The notes under the pieces were generated by a model, which did no database searches, had not been told where the DNA came from, and was given only the letters and a program-made list of their open reading frames with translations. Of a DNA stretch of 64,000 nucleotides, positions 34,267-44,748 are shown in pieces (the stretch's first letter is position 1; each line of letters starts with the position of its first letter). The stretch is taken from NCBI GenBank assembly GCA_023213315.1, contig JAKCPI010003038.1:1-64000 (forward strand). Reading direction: 5' to 3'. A program made the translations under genes and the position numbers. This stretch comes from Euborellia annulipes. Taxonomy: Eukaryota; Arthropoda; Insecta; Dermaptera; Anisolabididae.

Positions 34267-34567
34267 AGGGATTCTCAACTTGTTGCGGTACACTTTTAAC
34301 GATTTCAAAATTTGGCGGCACACAAAGAAAAAGATAAGTTTAAATGTTGGTAATTTGCTCATAAACTTGTATATTAATTTTAAATTTGAACATTCTAAAT
34401 AAAGGCCGTTTTAGAGCACATAACTACATATCTGAATTCAGAATGAAAAAATACACTAGGTTCACTAATTAGATTTCTTGTGAAAAAACCTTGCCGACTA
34501 GTGTAATCAACGATTGTCTAAAAAGAAGAAAACAACAAATTTCTTTGGTAAAAAAAAAAAACAAAAA
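34267..34567 (+). repeat. hAT-type terminus followed by repeat H fragment
   Basis: CAGGGATTCTCAACTTGTTG at 34267 matches the usual form of hAT termini (CAGGG..TCTCAA). 34380-34504 matches 40355-40532 of repeat H with an internal deletion (TCTAAATAAAGGCCGTTTTA; CTACATATCTGAATTCAG; CTTGCCGACTAGTGT). Confidence 0.55.
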
Positions 34568-35214
34568 TCTGGTGTGACTGGCGCACAGCACACAACTTTC
34601 TCTTACCTTCGGTAATCGAAAGTTGTGTACTGTACTTGTCACACCAGATTTTTGTGTCGACATGTATTTAGTTCCCGGCAGTAGGGAATATTTGAATTCA
34701 GATGTAAAATTTATAAATATGGGAAAATATTTATATTTTACTATGGCAACCATTTCTCCTATCTTTCCTATGAAGCACAAGAGTAAAGTGTGCTTCAAAC
34801 AATTTTGAGGGCAAAACGAGAATATACAATTGAAAGAGCATCTAAAAAATAATTGTTTTTTGAATTTTAATCAAAATCGTTAGAGCGAATTTTGAGAAAA
34901 TCGAAAAAAAACTGAAAAAGTACATCAGTAAAGTACTAGTACTCTTTGGCCTATTTTGATTAAAAGCTTATTTTTCCGGTCCCGGGGGGTGTTTAACTTA
35001 AATATAAAATTTCAGCCTCCTAGCTCAATTCCTTCATGCATAAAATTGAACACACACACACACACACACACCCCCACACACACACACACACCCACACACA
35101 CACACCCACAGACAGACCTTGTCGCGAAAACCACTTTTTTGGATTCAGGGGACCTCAAAACGTGAAGATCCATCAAAATCTCGACATCGAATTTTTGACA
35201 TGAATCCAATACTT

Positions 35215-35269
<55 letters not shown>

Positions 35270-35294
35270 CATATATACATAGGTAAGAGAAAGT
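34568..35294 (+). mobile_element. HINE-A, full length
   Basis: Complete hairpin at 34568-34649 and body. The (AC)n tract has CCC interruptions (35050-35108). A (TC)n(TA)n run at 35216-35268 is longer than in other copies. Ends GGTAAGAGAAAGT. Confidence 0.93.
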
Positions 35295-35861
35295 AAAAAA
35301 AGAATACTTCTTGAGTATTTGAATTTTATATTTTTTAGATTCCGACTTTACACACTTGATCTTTTGAATTTTTTTTTTTTTTTTTTTTTTTTTTGTGATT
35401 ATTTAATAAAAACAAAATAACCCCCTTTCTTTGTTCCTGTAAAAAAATTTTCAATTAAAATTCGTAGTCATTAAAAAAAATAAGAGAAAGTAAAAAATTG
35501 GACAAATAACATTTTTATCATCATTTTTATGCCTCGATTATTCAGGATAGGTCTTTATCACGTTTCTTTATTATATATATTTCCTGTTTTTTGGTTTATT
35601 TCAAATTTAGAGTTAAGTTAAAAAAAAAAAGAAATAAAATTAAATATTTTGATTAAAGAATAAAAATTTTTTAATAATCGTAATTTTCATTGAGTTTTTT
35701 TTACATATAAATTAATTTATATTATAGATAAAAAATTTATTTGAACTAGTAAATTTGCCGGATTTTATATTAAAAAAAAATCAAACAGTAGAGATTTCAT
35801 TAAAAATATTTCAATCAGAGACAATATTTGACTTTTCCGGGATTTTGGGATAAGCATAATA
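35295..35861. other. No gene; poly(T) and AT-rich sequence
   Basis: A 27-nt T-run at 35369-35394. A tiny HINE-A tail remnant (AATAAGAGAAAGTAAAAAA) lies at 35479. Otherwise unassigned. Confidence 0.5.
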
Positions 35862-35995
35862 TCTATATATATAATTCACTAATGTCCGTCTATCACCCTC
35901 TATTTAGGTAACTTCCCGTTGGAATTTTGAAATGAAATTTTTTATGCATAAAGAGGACCTTCTCGGGATTACAGGAAAATTATTTTCATCCTGAA
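35862..35995 (+). mobile_element. Helitron-B-like 5' fragment, diverged
   Basis: Begins TCTATATATATAATTC after an A, then GTCCGTCTATCACCCTC, AACTTCCCGTTGGAATTTTG and a diverged body. The 3' end is absent. Sequence from 35996 to 36520 is AT-rich and includes a decayed inverted SINE body around 36170. Confidence 0.65.
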
Positions 35996-36520
35996 TCCCC
36001 GCATTAGTATCTAATGCCCAATTGCACCGCCCAATTTAAGTATGACTTAAAAATAAGTTTCAACAACATGGCAACGTTGTAAATTTTAGTAATATTCTGC
36101 TAATTTATTTTTTATTTAATAATATAAGACTTAAATGGTACTGTTATTTATTAATAGATATATATTTGGGGGTCCTGGCATCTTAATTCTCGCCATTTGG
36201 GTCTTGAAACATTATTTTTTTTTTTTTTTTCTTTATTATTGGCTTTTAGCCGTTGGCGAAACATTATTTTATTTTCAATCAGAGAACGTGTTATCTTAGC
36301 AACGAGCGTGGTTAGCAACGGATGACAATGAAAGTGTGTTAAATTTTATACTTAACCCCCAAATATTTAAGCCCTCGATTTCGGGGGTTAGCAATGATTT
36401 AAGCTAAAAAACAATATTGATAATATAATATTAATTAACTACTAATAATACATTTTTGGATTCGATTTATATTTTTCTTATAAAAAACATGAACAATATG
36501 AACTATATTTTCGAGGATGA

Positions 36521-36925
36521 TCTATATTACATATGAGTATATTAGCTGTGGGTCTGTCCGCCCATCCGTCCGTCTGACCAACTTCCCGTTGGAATTTTGG
36601 AAATAAATTTTGTAGTCTTATAGAGCAGTGTTTTTCAAACTTTTTAAATTTACAAGTTGCAAAATTTTAGCGTCCCCTTTGTCCATAGACAGACAAAAAG
36701 TTTGTAAATCGCAAATCTTAATCAAAAGACTATGTAAATTATATGATTTTCTCTATTTTGGCCCCTATTTTCCTTCTATCTGAAAGTATGTTTTTATTGT
36801 AGTGTAGAACTTTGCCTTTTTCCTTTTGCCTCCTACCCCCCGAGTGAAGCTTCCCCCCCTAGGAGGAGCGACCCACACAAAACCCCACAAAAACACTGTT
36901 ATAGAGTGGCAGCTCGTTAATTATA
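36521..36925 (+). mobile_element. Helitron-B-like 5' fragment carrying a hAT MITE
   Basis: TCTATATTACATATGAG, then CTGTCCGCCCATCCGTCCG and AACTTCCCGTTGGAATTTTG up to GTCTTATAGAG. There a hAT MITE interrupts it (36626-36898), and TGGCAGCTCG continues. Confidence 0.65.
36626..36898. mobile_element. hAT MITE, 273 bp
   Basis: The left end CAGTGTTTTTCAAAC and right end inverse CAGTGTTTTTGTGG share CAGTGTTTTT. An exact 8-bp duplication TTATAGAG (36618-36625 and 36899-36906) is diagnostic for hAT. The interior is non-coding. Confidence 0.93.
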
Positions 36926-37919
36926 TATATATACAATTGATATTAATTAATCCAAAATCATGAAAATTAATATTTTGTTTCGCATTTTCTCATTTTCTGA
37001 AATTAATATTTATAAACAATATGTATTTAATTTAGTTTATGATTATTAAAAAGAAAAAATTACTAAATTAAAAATAAATCACCAGAATATCACTAAAATT
37101 TACAACGTTGCCAGGTTGTTAATACTTATTTTTAAGTCATACTTAAATTGGGCGGTGCAATTGGGCATAAATGGCTTAAATAAATATACCTGGGCCTCCA
37201 ATAGAAATTAATTAATATAATACGAGTATATGGTCTAAGTTGCCGAAAAGAATGTGTATGTCTCTGTTTAAAAAAAAAATTAAATAGAGTGAAAGATGGG
37301 TTAAAATTTTAAATAGAAAATATAAAATATATTTTTTTAAATTTCGGATTATCACCCCCCTCCCCCCTGAAAAAAATATTCAGTCTCTATCCGGAAAGAC
37401 TGTCAAATGTAGGTAGAAGAAAATCATATTTTAACTTTGGTAACTCGTAGTCCCATTCCACGTTATTTTTTTTTAATTTTTTTTTTCGTATTATAAATTA
37501 GTAAGTCAATATAACAAGTCAAGCAAATGTAAACGAGTTGTTTTAGATTTACAAATGATAGGTTGGTCGAATGGAACTTTGTTATAGGAAAAATGAAACA
37601 AAATCATTAATGTGATAATTTGTTTGAAAATATTTTTTTCAAGTTGAAATAAGTGATAAATAGTCTAGACCTTTGAGTTAATTAAAATAAAAGCGAAATT
37701 TATCTAATCACTTTTTTTTAAATAAAAATAAGTCACAGCATGTGGTGGGGGTCTTAAGGCATATACAGTGTATTATACTATCAGGATTGATTTCTTGAAC
37801 TTTTGACTTTGTAGAAATAAACAGTGATTAAATTCTAATTTAATTTTTTCAAAAAAGAATTTTGAGTGAAAAATATCTCCCCCCACCCCCATCTTCACCA
37901 AAATGAAATCTTATGTTTG
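36926..37919. other. No gene; decayed SINE-like body near 37.17-37.26 kb
   Basis: ATGGCTTAAATAAATATACC and GGTCTAAGTTGCCGAAAAGA (37171-37255) are remains of a SINE-A body and tail. 37084-37160 is an inverted relative of about 36015-36090 (the GCCCAATTGCACCGCCCAAT region). The rest is AT-rich. Confidence 0.5.
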
Positions 37920-37932
37920 CACCTGGAATTTT

Positions 37933-38229
37933 GCCCTCGGGGCATGGCGTAGAGGTTAGCGTGCTAACCTCATATACCAAACGTCGCGGGTTCGGACCCC
38001 AGGCAGTCCGATGATTTTATTTAAGCCAATTGGATACCAAATGGCTTAAATAAGAATGCCTGGACCCATATATATATAAATTAATCAATAACGGATATCG
38101 TTTAAAGTCTTAAATGGCCTGAGTTGCCGAAAAGACTGTGTGAATGTGTGTGTGAGTGTGAGTGTGAATGAGAAAAAAGTGTGAATGTTTTTTTATAAAA
38201 AACAAAAAAAAAAAAAAAAAAAAAAAAAA
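37933..38229 (+). mobile_element. SINE-A, full length
   Basis: GCCCTCGGGGCATGGCG, the A/B boxes, perfect body palindrome, tail and a long A-run. A perfect 13-bp duplication CACCTGGAATTTT (37920-37932 and 38230-38242) flanks it, so the insertion is recent. It gives the cleanest definition of the SINE termini. Confidence 0.96.
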
Positions 38230-38242
38230 CACCTGGAATTTT

Positions 38243-38996
38243 TGTTTATTATCAAAGTTAATATAAAAAAGAAATATGGTTAGACAAGAGTATCTTAAAT
38301 CAATAATAAATGAATTTCTTAAAAAGGCCATCGAAGTCATCGCAAAGACCTTCAAAGATAGTAAAATTTTTTTTGAATATGTTCATGATTTATTTATTCA
38401 AAGTGTCTAAGAATAAAAAAGTGAATTTTTCTATCTTTAATGCTGTTTTAGGTTTAAAAAAAAAAAATTGACAAACTGTTCTCTAGTTGAAACATCGTAA
38501 TAAAGGTAAAGTTAATTAAAATTACCCCGCTTCCCTTCTGTGGTTGAGAGGCTAGTGGTGTTGCCAAATGTGAAGGCATGGTGATGGATATTTATTTAAA
38601 TCATTTGGATTCCAAATGCTATAAATAAATGTGCCTGGACAATGAGTATCGTCAAAGTCTATATGGTCGAAAGAGACAAATAAAAAATTAAAATTAACAA
38701 AAAACACTATTTATTTATCTTTATAAAACTTAAAATGTAGTTCCACACTGAGTGTTGAAACCTATCACCTGGTGTTTTAGATTAATTTTATTAATTTTCA
38801 AAAAATTTAATACGAATATTCTGGATGAAATAAATTTATATATTAGGAATATACTGATAAGGCCCTACTATTGTATTTTATCCACAAATATAATTTCATA
38901 TACAGGAGTGAACTGAGAGCAAAATCCTGTTTTAAACGAAACTTTTTAGTTTAGTCCAGTAAATTAACAATCAAACACACATAAACGACTAAACTA
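38243..38996. other. No gene; old SINE remnant
   Basis: 38575-38690 (TATTTAAATCATTTGGATTC, CCAAATGCTATAAATAAATG, TCTATATGGTCGAAAGAGAC) is a strongly diverged SINE-A-like body. The rest is AT-rich. Confidence 0.5.
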
Positions 38997-39296
38997 TCTA
39001 TATATAATAATTGCGGTGTGTCCGTCTGTCACGCTCTGTTTGACCTACTTCCCGTTGGAATTTTGAAACGAAATTTTGCAGTCTTATAAAGGACGTTATG
39101 GAGGGTCCAGGAAAAATACTCGGGTCCCGAAATTCCTATAACTTTTTGAGTTATTAATTCTTAAAGTTACGATTTCTCCCATAGGAAATGTATAGAGAAA
39201 TATTTAAGTATTCTTTGCAGTTGTGTATTCTTTGAATGTAAACAAATCCTCAAGCAGGCACTGAACTGGAATACGTAGTAATAATTTTTTTTTTTT
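38997..39296 (+). mobile_element. Helitron-B 5' part
   Basis: Starts A|TCTATATATAATAATTGCGG, the clearest Helitron 5' end in the window, and follows the 20162 copy closely (TCACGCTCTGTTTGACC, GGAAATGTATAGAGAAATAT, CAAGCAGGCACTG). It stops before the GC tandem units, where T-runs and a SINE fragment begin. Confidence 0.85.
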
Positions 39297-39315
39297 TTTT
39301 TTTTTTATAAAAATG

Positions 39316-39470
39316 CCTGGACCCTAATATATATAAATTCATAAATAACGGTTATCGTAAATGTCTTATATGGCCTGAGCTGCCGAAAAGACAGTGTAAA
39401 TGTGTGTGTGAGTGTGAGTGTGAATGAGAAAAAAGTGTGAATGTTTTTTTAAAAATTTAAAAAAAAAAAA
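39316..39470 (+). mobile_element. SINE-A, 5'-truncated
   Basis: Only AAATGCCTGGACC through the tail CTGCCGAAAAGACAGTG and GTGTGAATG end remain, followed by A-rich sequence. It closely matches the truncated copy at 14.9 kb (both have GAGCTGCCGAAAAGACAG), so they may belong to one subfamily. Confidence 0.85.
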
Positions 39471-39640
39471 AAAATTTTTTTTTTTTTTTTTTTATTAGTT
39501 TGACATCTCGGTCATACCTTCTCCGATACAAAGTGTATACAAATTACAAAAATACATACATATAAAATCAGTAGAGACCCCTATAGATTACATAATAAAA
39601 ATTACATTGTAAAAGGAATATAAATATAAAATACATAATC
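39471..39640 (-). mobile_element. Poly(A)-tailed 3' end on the minus strand
   Basis: Read on the minus strand, the sequence ends with CATCTCGGTCATACC inverted, then CTAATAAA and poly(A) (T-run 39474-39493). It could be a LINE 3' end or a processed transcript. There is no coding part. Confidence 0.4.
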
Positions 39641-39771
39641 ACAGAAATAGTAATAATTGAATCGTTTATTTCAGAAACCACCTAAATGTGCTTTTTTCAA
39701 CTTTCGGAAAACTAAAAAAAACTGTTTTGCAGCTTAAGTATAGGTCTAGTCTTCTTCAAATATTTTTTTAC

Positions 39772-40113
39772 CATCATCATTCATTCATAAAAATCTGCTA
39801 ATTATTAACAAAAACGTCAGCAAAGAAAAAACACAAGTACACTCACTGGGCGAAAAAAAATGGTCCTCTTGTTCTTTTAGAAGTATAAATAAAGATATGA
39901 GATTCAAAAAATATTTTTTTTTTTAATAATATATAATAAAGTTAGGGCCCGTGACCCGATGCTCAGAGAGGATACATTAGCTTCTCGTAGATAGGGTTTG
40001 CTTTTTAATTCAATTGAAGTCCATTTTTTTAGACCAGTGAGTGTACTTGTGTTTTTTCTTTGCTGACGTTTTTGTTAATAATTTCATTAATAATTAGCAG
40101 ATTTTTATGAATG
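39772..40113. repeat. Fold-back repeat with arms of 75-88 bp
   Basis: Left arm 39772-39848 and right arm 40028-40113 are inverse copies; the right has 12 extra bases. Arm sequence includes CAGCAAAGAAAAAACACAAG and TACACTCACTGG. The loop (39849-40027) contains a decayed tRNA-like stretch at 39950-40011 (GATGCTCAGAGAGG, TAGCTTCTCGTAG) related to the SINE-B head. Confidence 0.8.
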
Positions 40114-40532
40114 AATGATTTTTCGAAAGCCTAAGAATTATAGAATATCGTACATATATGTTTTTTGCATTCAGGGATATCTAAAATTGTATTAGGGGTG
40201 ACCAAAGCAAAAAAAAATCTTGAAAATTTCGATTTTTCTAAACTTTAAGGCGTTTGCAGCACGTCTAAATGACCTCCGATTGGGATGAAACTTAAAATTT
40301 ATATGTATTCTAACTATCTGCATAATTTGACGGGGTGCGGCGTTAAAAATAATTTGAACATTCTAAATAAAAGCCGTTTTAGAGCCCATTTTCTATCAAA
40401 ATCTATTTTGCTCTATATCTCGAAAACTGTTCCTGATGGAAAAATTCTAACTACATATCTGAATTCAGAATGAAAAAATGCACTAGGTTCACTAATCAGA
40501 TATCTTGTGAAAAAAACCTTGTCGACTAGTGT
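40114..40532 (+). repeat. Interspersed repeat H, longest copy
   Basis: Matches 9505-9780 in its first part and 34380-34504 in its second, so it joins the two. It is non-coding and no termini are recognised. Confidence 0.75.
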
Positions 40533-40678
40533 TATCTATGTATATATATTTTGAGAATGTTTAATCTGGGATTTTTGTTACAAAAAAACCCTGAAAAATG
40601 AAAGATCTTATGTCATGTTGATTTATTTGTTTGTATAAAAATTGTAATTGTATTCTTGTGATTGTAGTATAAACTACA

Positions 40679-40731
40679 TGGCTCTGATGACGGCATTTTG
40701 TAGCCGAAACAAGTCCACTACATGTCAGTCA
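40679..40731 (+). ncRNA. Hammerhead-ribozyme-like motif (imperfect)
   Basis: CUGAUGA core (40684-40690), short GGC/GCC stem with an 8-nt loop, GAAAC (40706-40710), a 3-bp stem III (ACA/UGU) and GUC cleavage triplet ending at 40726. A 5-bp stem I (UGGCU / AGUCA with one G-U) closes it. An extra C between CUGAUGA and the stem departs from the consensus, so activity is uncertain. Penelope-like elements are known to carry such motifs; no Penelope protein is seen next to it. Confidence 0.4.
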
Positions 40732-41404
40732 AGCCAAGGAATTAACTTTAAATGTGGCGGAAGAGGAAGAATTAAGAATGTATTTTATAGAAATATTTTG
40801 AATCAAAAAGATCCACTAGCCAAGAACCAAGAACAATTTGGATCTGAGATAGATATTGACCTTCATTTGGTATCATATCGGGGCTTAGGGAATCACCTAA
40901 GGGAGAAGTTGTAAGCCTGCGTTTTTTTTCTGTTTTATTATTTATCCCTTTTGAGTCCCCCCCCCCTTCCCGCCAGAAAACCGCACGTGAACCACCGCAC
41001 ACGTCGCACACGCTTTAGGTCGGCCCTGTTCTTATACATTTCAGCTAACAATTGTGTTTTTATTCCTGGGAGGTAGGCAAACTAAATGCCCAACTCACTT
41101 TTTTGATGAATTGCTCTAGAGCAAACTATACATGCAAAGTGTTAATTTATGATTAGAATACAATGAATACGTGAGCCGTTTTATAGAAGCTCTGGGTATG
41201 GTTGCAAGAACGTATTTAACGGTGATTGGTTCGTAAAAGCTGTATTTAAGGTAAAGGTTGAAAATCGGAGCTTAAAACTATAAAGTATCCACTAACCTGA
41301 TTTGTTTCATTGAAATAAAAAAGCATTTAGTGACTATATTATCACTAGAGAGAGGTAAGATATAAATGCATTATTTTAATTTAATTTTCTTTAGTTTCTG
41401 GAAC
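40732..41404. other. No gene recognised
   Basis: Mixed sequence. A frame at 40648-40914 has no recognisable domain, and a C-run lies at 40955-40970. Confidence 0.45.
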
Positions 41405-41689
41405 TTATTATCCCTGGACCCCCCAACCGCTGGCTCGGGCCCGCCTGCGGCGTACTCTCGCTTTTCTTAAATATGAGAAACGGGCTTCGCGTCTAGACAG
41501 GGGAGCTACGCCCCCTGGAGCCCCCCAGCCGCTGGCTCGGCCGGCCTGCGGCGGACCCTCGCCTTTCTTAAATATGAGAAACGGGCTGGCGTCTAGACAG
41601 GGAGCTACGCCCCCTGGACCCCCCAGTCGCTGGCTTCGGGCCGCCTGCGGCGGACCTTTGCCTTTTCTTAATTATAAAAAGAAATTTTT

Positions 41690-41817
41690 TTTTTTTTTTT
41701 TTTTTAAACATTCACACTTTTTTCTCATTCACTCTCACACTCGCACACACATTCATACAGTCTTTTCGGCAACTCAGGCCATTTAAGACTTTAGACGATA
41801 TCCGTTGTAAGTAATAT
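41690..41817 (-). mobile_element. SINE-A tail fragment
   Basis: Poly(T), CATTCACACTTTTTTCTC and the tail inverse GTCTTTTCGGCAACTCAGGC are present; the copy stops after GATATCCGTTGT. The head and body are missing, replaced by unrelated sequence. Confidence 0.85.
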
Positions 41818-42283
41818 ATGGGTAATTCCACACCAAAACAACATGGACCCATTTCAGATTCAAAAATGCCACCCAAATGCTGATTCCTCATGGCAAACTG
41901 ATGATAAGTTGATAGAAAGAAAAAAATTTTTGTGCACATTGTGGCCGTAAAAGTCAAAATTAAAATTTCACTCATTTTCAAAGTTCCAGAGTACAATTTT
42001 GGAAATTTGTTTACAGTTTGAATAGTTAAATGAAAAAAATTGGTTTCGAGCACTATTCCTAAGGAAAATTGTCCGTAGAATCCAAAAATCACCGAAAAAC
42101 CCGAAAATTTTTACCTCTAATAAGAGAAATTTACGAATCTGTGATTTTTAAGGTGTTTTTTTCATTAAATTATTCCCGAAAAACATATATTTTTAAAATT
42201 ACTTTTCCATGCTTAAGTTACTCTAAAACATGTGTACTTTGATGGGGTATAAATATTTTTTTGGGGAAAGCATGTTTAGTAGG

Positions 42284-42915
42284 TCAAAATTGAGAAAATT
42301 CAAAAAAACATGTTTTTTTGTGATTTTGACTTCTGCATTCTTTATTAATTTTTATATGTTGCCTATAAGTGTACGACTTTTTGAGTAATACCATTTTATT
42401 CTCCATTAAATTCTGTATAATTAAGAAAAAAAACGTACCAATCCAATGATCTGGGACAATGTTACAACTCTTTAATAGTTCAAATTCACTTAAAGTCATC
42501 TCAAAATGTTTTAGTTTTTCATTTTCGTAAAAAGAAACAATTATAGTTTTGGGAAATAGTTCAAACAAGTTTTAAAATGAAAGACCAGCATAAATTTTAA
42601 GTTTTTTTTATTGATAAGATCGTATGCCATATAATAATTCGTATCGGTGCTCACTTTTTTGCATTGAATGATGTGACTATTTTTTGGAACAAATTCATGA
42701 AAATTGCGTGTCCCAGGTACGGTGAAAGCTTTACTAGCTCCTATGTCTCGGATTGCATCAACATCTTTTTTCAACACGTACATTATTTCAGCGATGATGA
42801 CGTACATGAAATTGTTGCAGTTTTTGTACTGACCTGGACATCCATCGCTGAAATAATGTACGTGTTGAAAAAAGATGTTGATGCAATCCGAGACATAGGA
42901 GCTAGTAGTAGCGCT
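42284..42915 (-). pseudogene. Fragment of an unrecognised, possibly transposon-derived protein
   Basis: The minus frame 42984-42541 includes HYFSDGCPGQYKNCNNF, a pattern I associate with uncharacterised proteins repeated in arthropod genomes. It then continues KNSHIIQCKKVSTDTNYYMA, with a further frame at 42568-42284 (MTLSEFELLKSCNIVPDHW). Two frames and an internal inverted duplication show it is broken. I do not assign a function. Confidence 0.4.
42735..42905. repeat. Perfect 63-bp inverted repeat with about 45-bp loop
   Basis: CTAGCTCCTATGTCTCGG..TTCAGCGATG (42735-42797) is exactly inverted at 42843-42905. It lies in the protein-like fragment above, so one coding segment is present on both strands. 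No substitutions are seen. Confidence 0.93.
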
Positions 42916-42935
42916 GCCGCGGACCCTCGCCTTTC

Positions 42936-43219
42936 TTTTTTTTTTTTTTTTTTTTAAAAAAAAACATTCACACTTTTTTCTCATTCACACTCACACTCAC
43001 ACACTCATTCACACAGTCTTTTCGGCAACTCAGGCCATATAAGACTTTAAACGATATCCGTTATTAAATAAATATACATATATGGGGTCCAGGCATTCTT
43101 ATTTAAGCCATTTGGTATCCAATTGGCTTAAATAAAATCATCGGACTGCCTGGGGTCCGAACCCGCGACGTTTGGTATATGAGGTTAGCACGCTAACCTC
43201 TACGCCATGCCCCGAGGGC
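42936..43219 (-). mobile_element. SINE-A, full length
   Basis: Poly(T), tail, body palindrome and tRNA-like head. The flanking direct repeat CTCGCCTTTCTT occurs before the T-run (about 42926) and after the head (43219-43230). It is inserted in Helitron-B. Confidence 0.93.
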
Positions 43220-43520
43220 CTCGCCTTTCTTAATTATGAAAAGAAAATTATTATTACTACGTATTCCAATCCAGTGCCTGCTTGAGGATTTGTTTACATT
43301 CATGGAATACACAAATGAAAAGAATACAAAAATATTCCTCTGTACATTTCCTATGGGAGAAATCGTAACTTTAGGAATTAATAACTCAAAAAGTTATAGG
43401 AATTTCGGGACCCGAGTATTTTTCCGGGACTCTCCATAACCTCCTCTATAAGACTGCAAAATTTCGTTTCAAAATTCCAACGGGAAGTTGGTCAAACAGA
43501 GCGTGACAGACGGACGGACT

Positions 43521-43551
<31 letters not shown>

Positions 43552-43573
43552 AGACAGACGGACACTCCGCAAT

Positions 43574-43604
<31 letters not shown>

Positions 43605-43614
<10 letters not shown>

Positions 43615-43639
43615 CATATATATTGAGGTAAGAGAAAGT
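43605..43639 (+). mobile_element. HINE-A terminal remnant
   Basis: TTAACATATATATTGAGG and GTAAGAGAAAGT remain. They directly follow the (TA)n at the end of Helitron-B. Confidence 0.75.
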
Positions 43640-44253
43640 AATATTTAGGCCTATAAAAAAATCATTGAACTCTTAAAATAATTTCTATTAAGCTTATTTG
43701 ATTTATCTTTAATTTAATTCCTACAAAGTATCTTTTGAATGTCAATAAGTCAAAATAAAAATCAAATATTTGTCTGCCAAAAATAAATGATAATCATTAT
43801 CTACTGCTTCAATTTAAACAATGTATCAAATTTTATCTAATGTGTTATTAAATAAGCCATGAAAATATTTGGCACAAAATTTATAATTTTTTCAAGTGAA
43901 ACTTTTATTATAGCTGCTTTCCATTCACCTTTTAGACTGCTCACAGCAGCTGATGGTTTGGAGCCTACCGCTACTTTCAACTTAGGCTCGAAGAGTTCTG
44001 AACGCTTGATTTGAGCGGCGTTTCTCTAGTAGACTGAAATCAGCGATCTATCATAATTTAAATAAGCGAGTGCGTACTGTGGTCCAACAGTAGGGCATGT
44101 TGAGCGTAAATCGACAAGATCCGTGGTGCAACTCCCGGCGGTACCTACATCTTTCGCTTATTTAAATTAATAAATACTTGGTTATATGTTTTTCATAATT
44201 ACCTCATGGACCAACACATGATATATATAATTCTTTATATATATATATATATA
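43640..44253. other. No gene; tRNA-like segment near 44.06-44.16 kb
   Basis: 44059-44163 is bracketed by the inverse pair ATTTAAATAAGCGA / TCGCTTATTTAAAT. It contains TGGTCCAACAGTAGGGC and GGTGCAACTCCC, spaced like weak A and B boxes. It may be an unrelated old SINE. The remainder is AT-rich. Confidence 0.4.
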
Positions 44254-44748
44254 CTAGACGCAAAGCCCCGCCTTCGGCGGGGCTCTCCGTCTAGCCAGGG
44301 GGCTGCGCCCCCTGGACCCCCTTGCTCGCCTACTTATATACATACCGGTACATACATTTTCCCTTTTCATTTTTATATATAGAGATTATTTTAACGGTTA
44401 ATTATTCATGAACTTAAGATTTTTTGTGAATCATATCCTTTCCGGGACTCTCCCGGTACAGAGACAAAAAATTTACGCCGATATTTTAGAATTCAAAATG
44501 TAAATAAATAAAAAAAATCGTAAACATGGGTAAATATTTATATTTTGTTACCATGGCAACTATTTCTCCTAATTTTTATTTTTTTCTTATTTTAACGATT
44601 AATTGCTCATTAACTTATTGTTATTTGTGAAACAAAACCTGTCCGGGACTCTCACAAACATACACAGAAAATTTCATCATAATTGGTTCAGTCGTTTAGG
44701 AGGAGTTCAGTCACATACACACGTACAGAAGAATTATATATATAAAGA
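44254..44748 (-). mobile_element. Helitron-C, complete non-autonomous copy
   Basis: On the minus strand: 5' TCTTTATATATATAATTC (44748) and 3' hairpin AGCCCCGCC-GAA-GGCGGGGCT, TTGCGT, CTAG (44257-44254), then a T. This is the standard Helitron layout. It links the otherwise unlabelled 4.6-kb and 45.8-kb copies to the Helitrons. 495 bp; no coding frame. Confidence 0.88.

Larger units (their letters stand above)
41405..43600 (-). mobile_element. Helitron-B, minus strand, with internal insertions
   Basis: Three GC tandem units lie at 41405-41675 and the 5' part at 43220-43595 (inverse of GGAGTGTCCGTC..TCTGTTTGACC), ending in a (TA)n tract. Between them lie two SINE-A copies and about 1.1 kb of unrelated DNA (41818-42915). 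The 3' hairpin/CTAG end is missing. The right end abuts a HINE-A tail, the same arrangement as at 20.16 kb. Confidence 0.75.
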
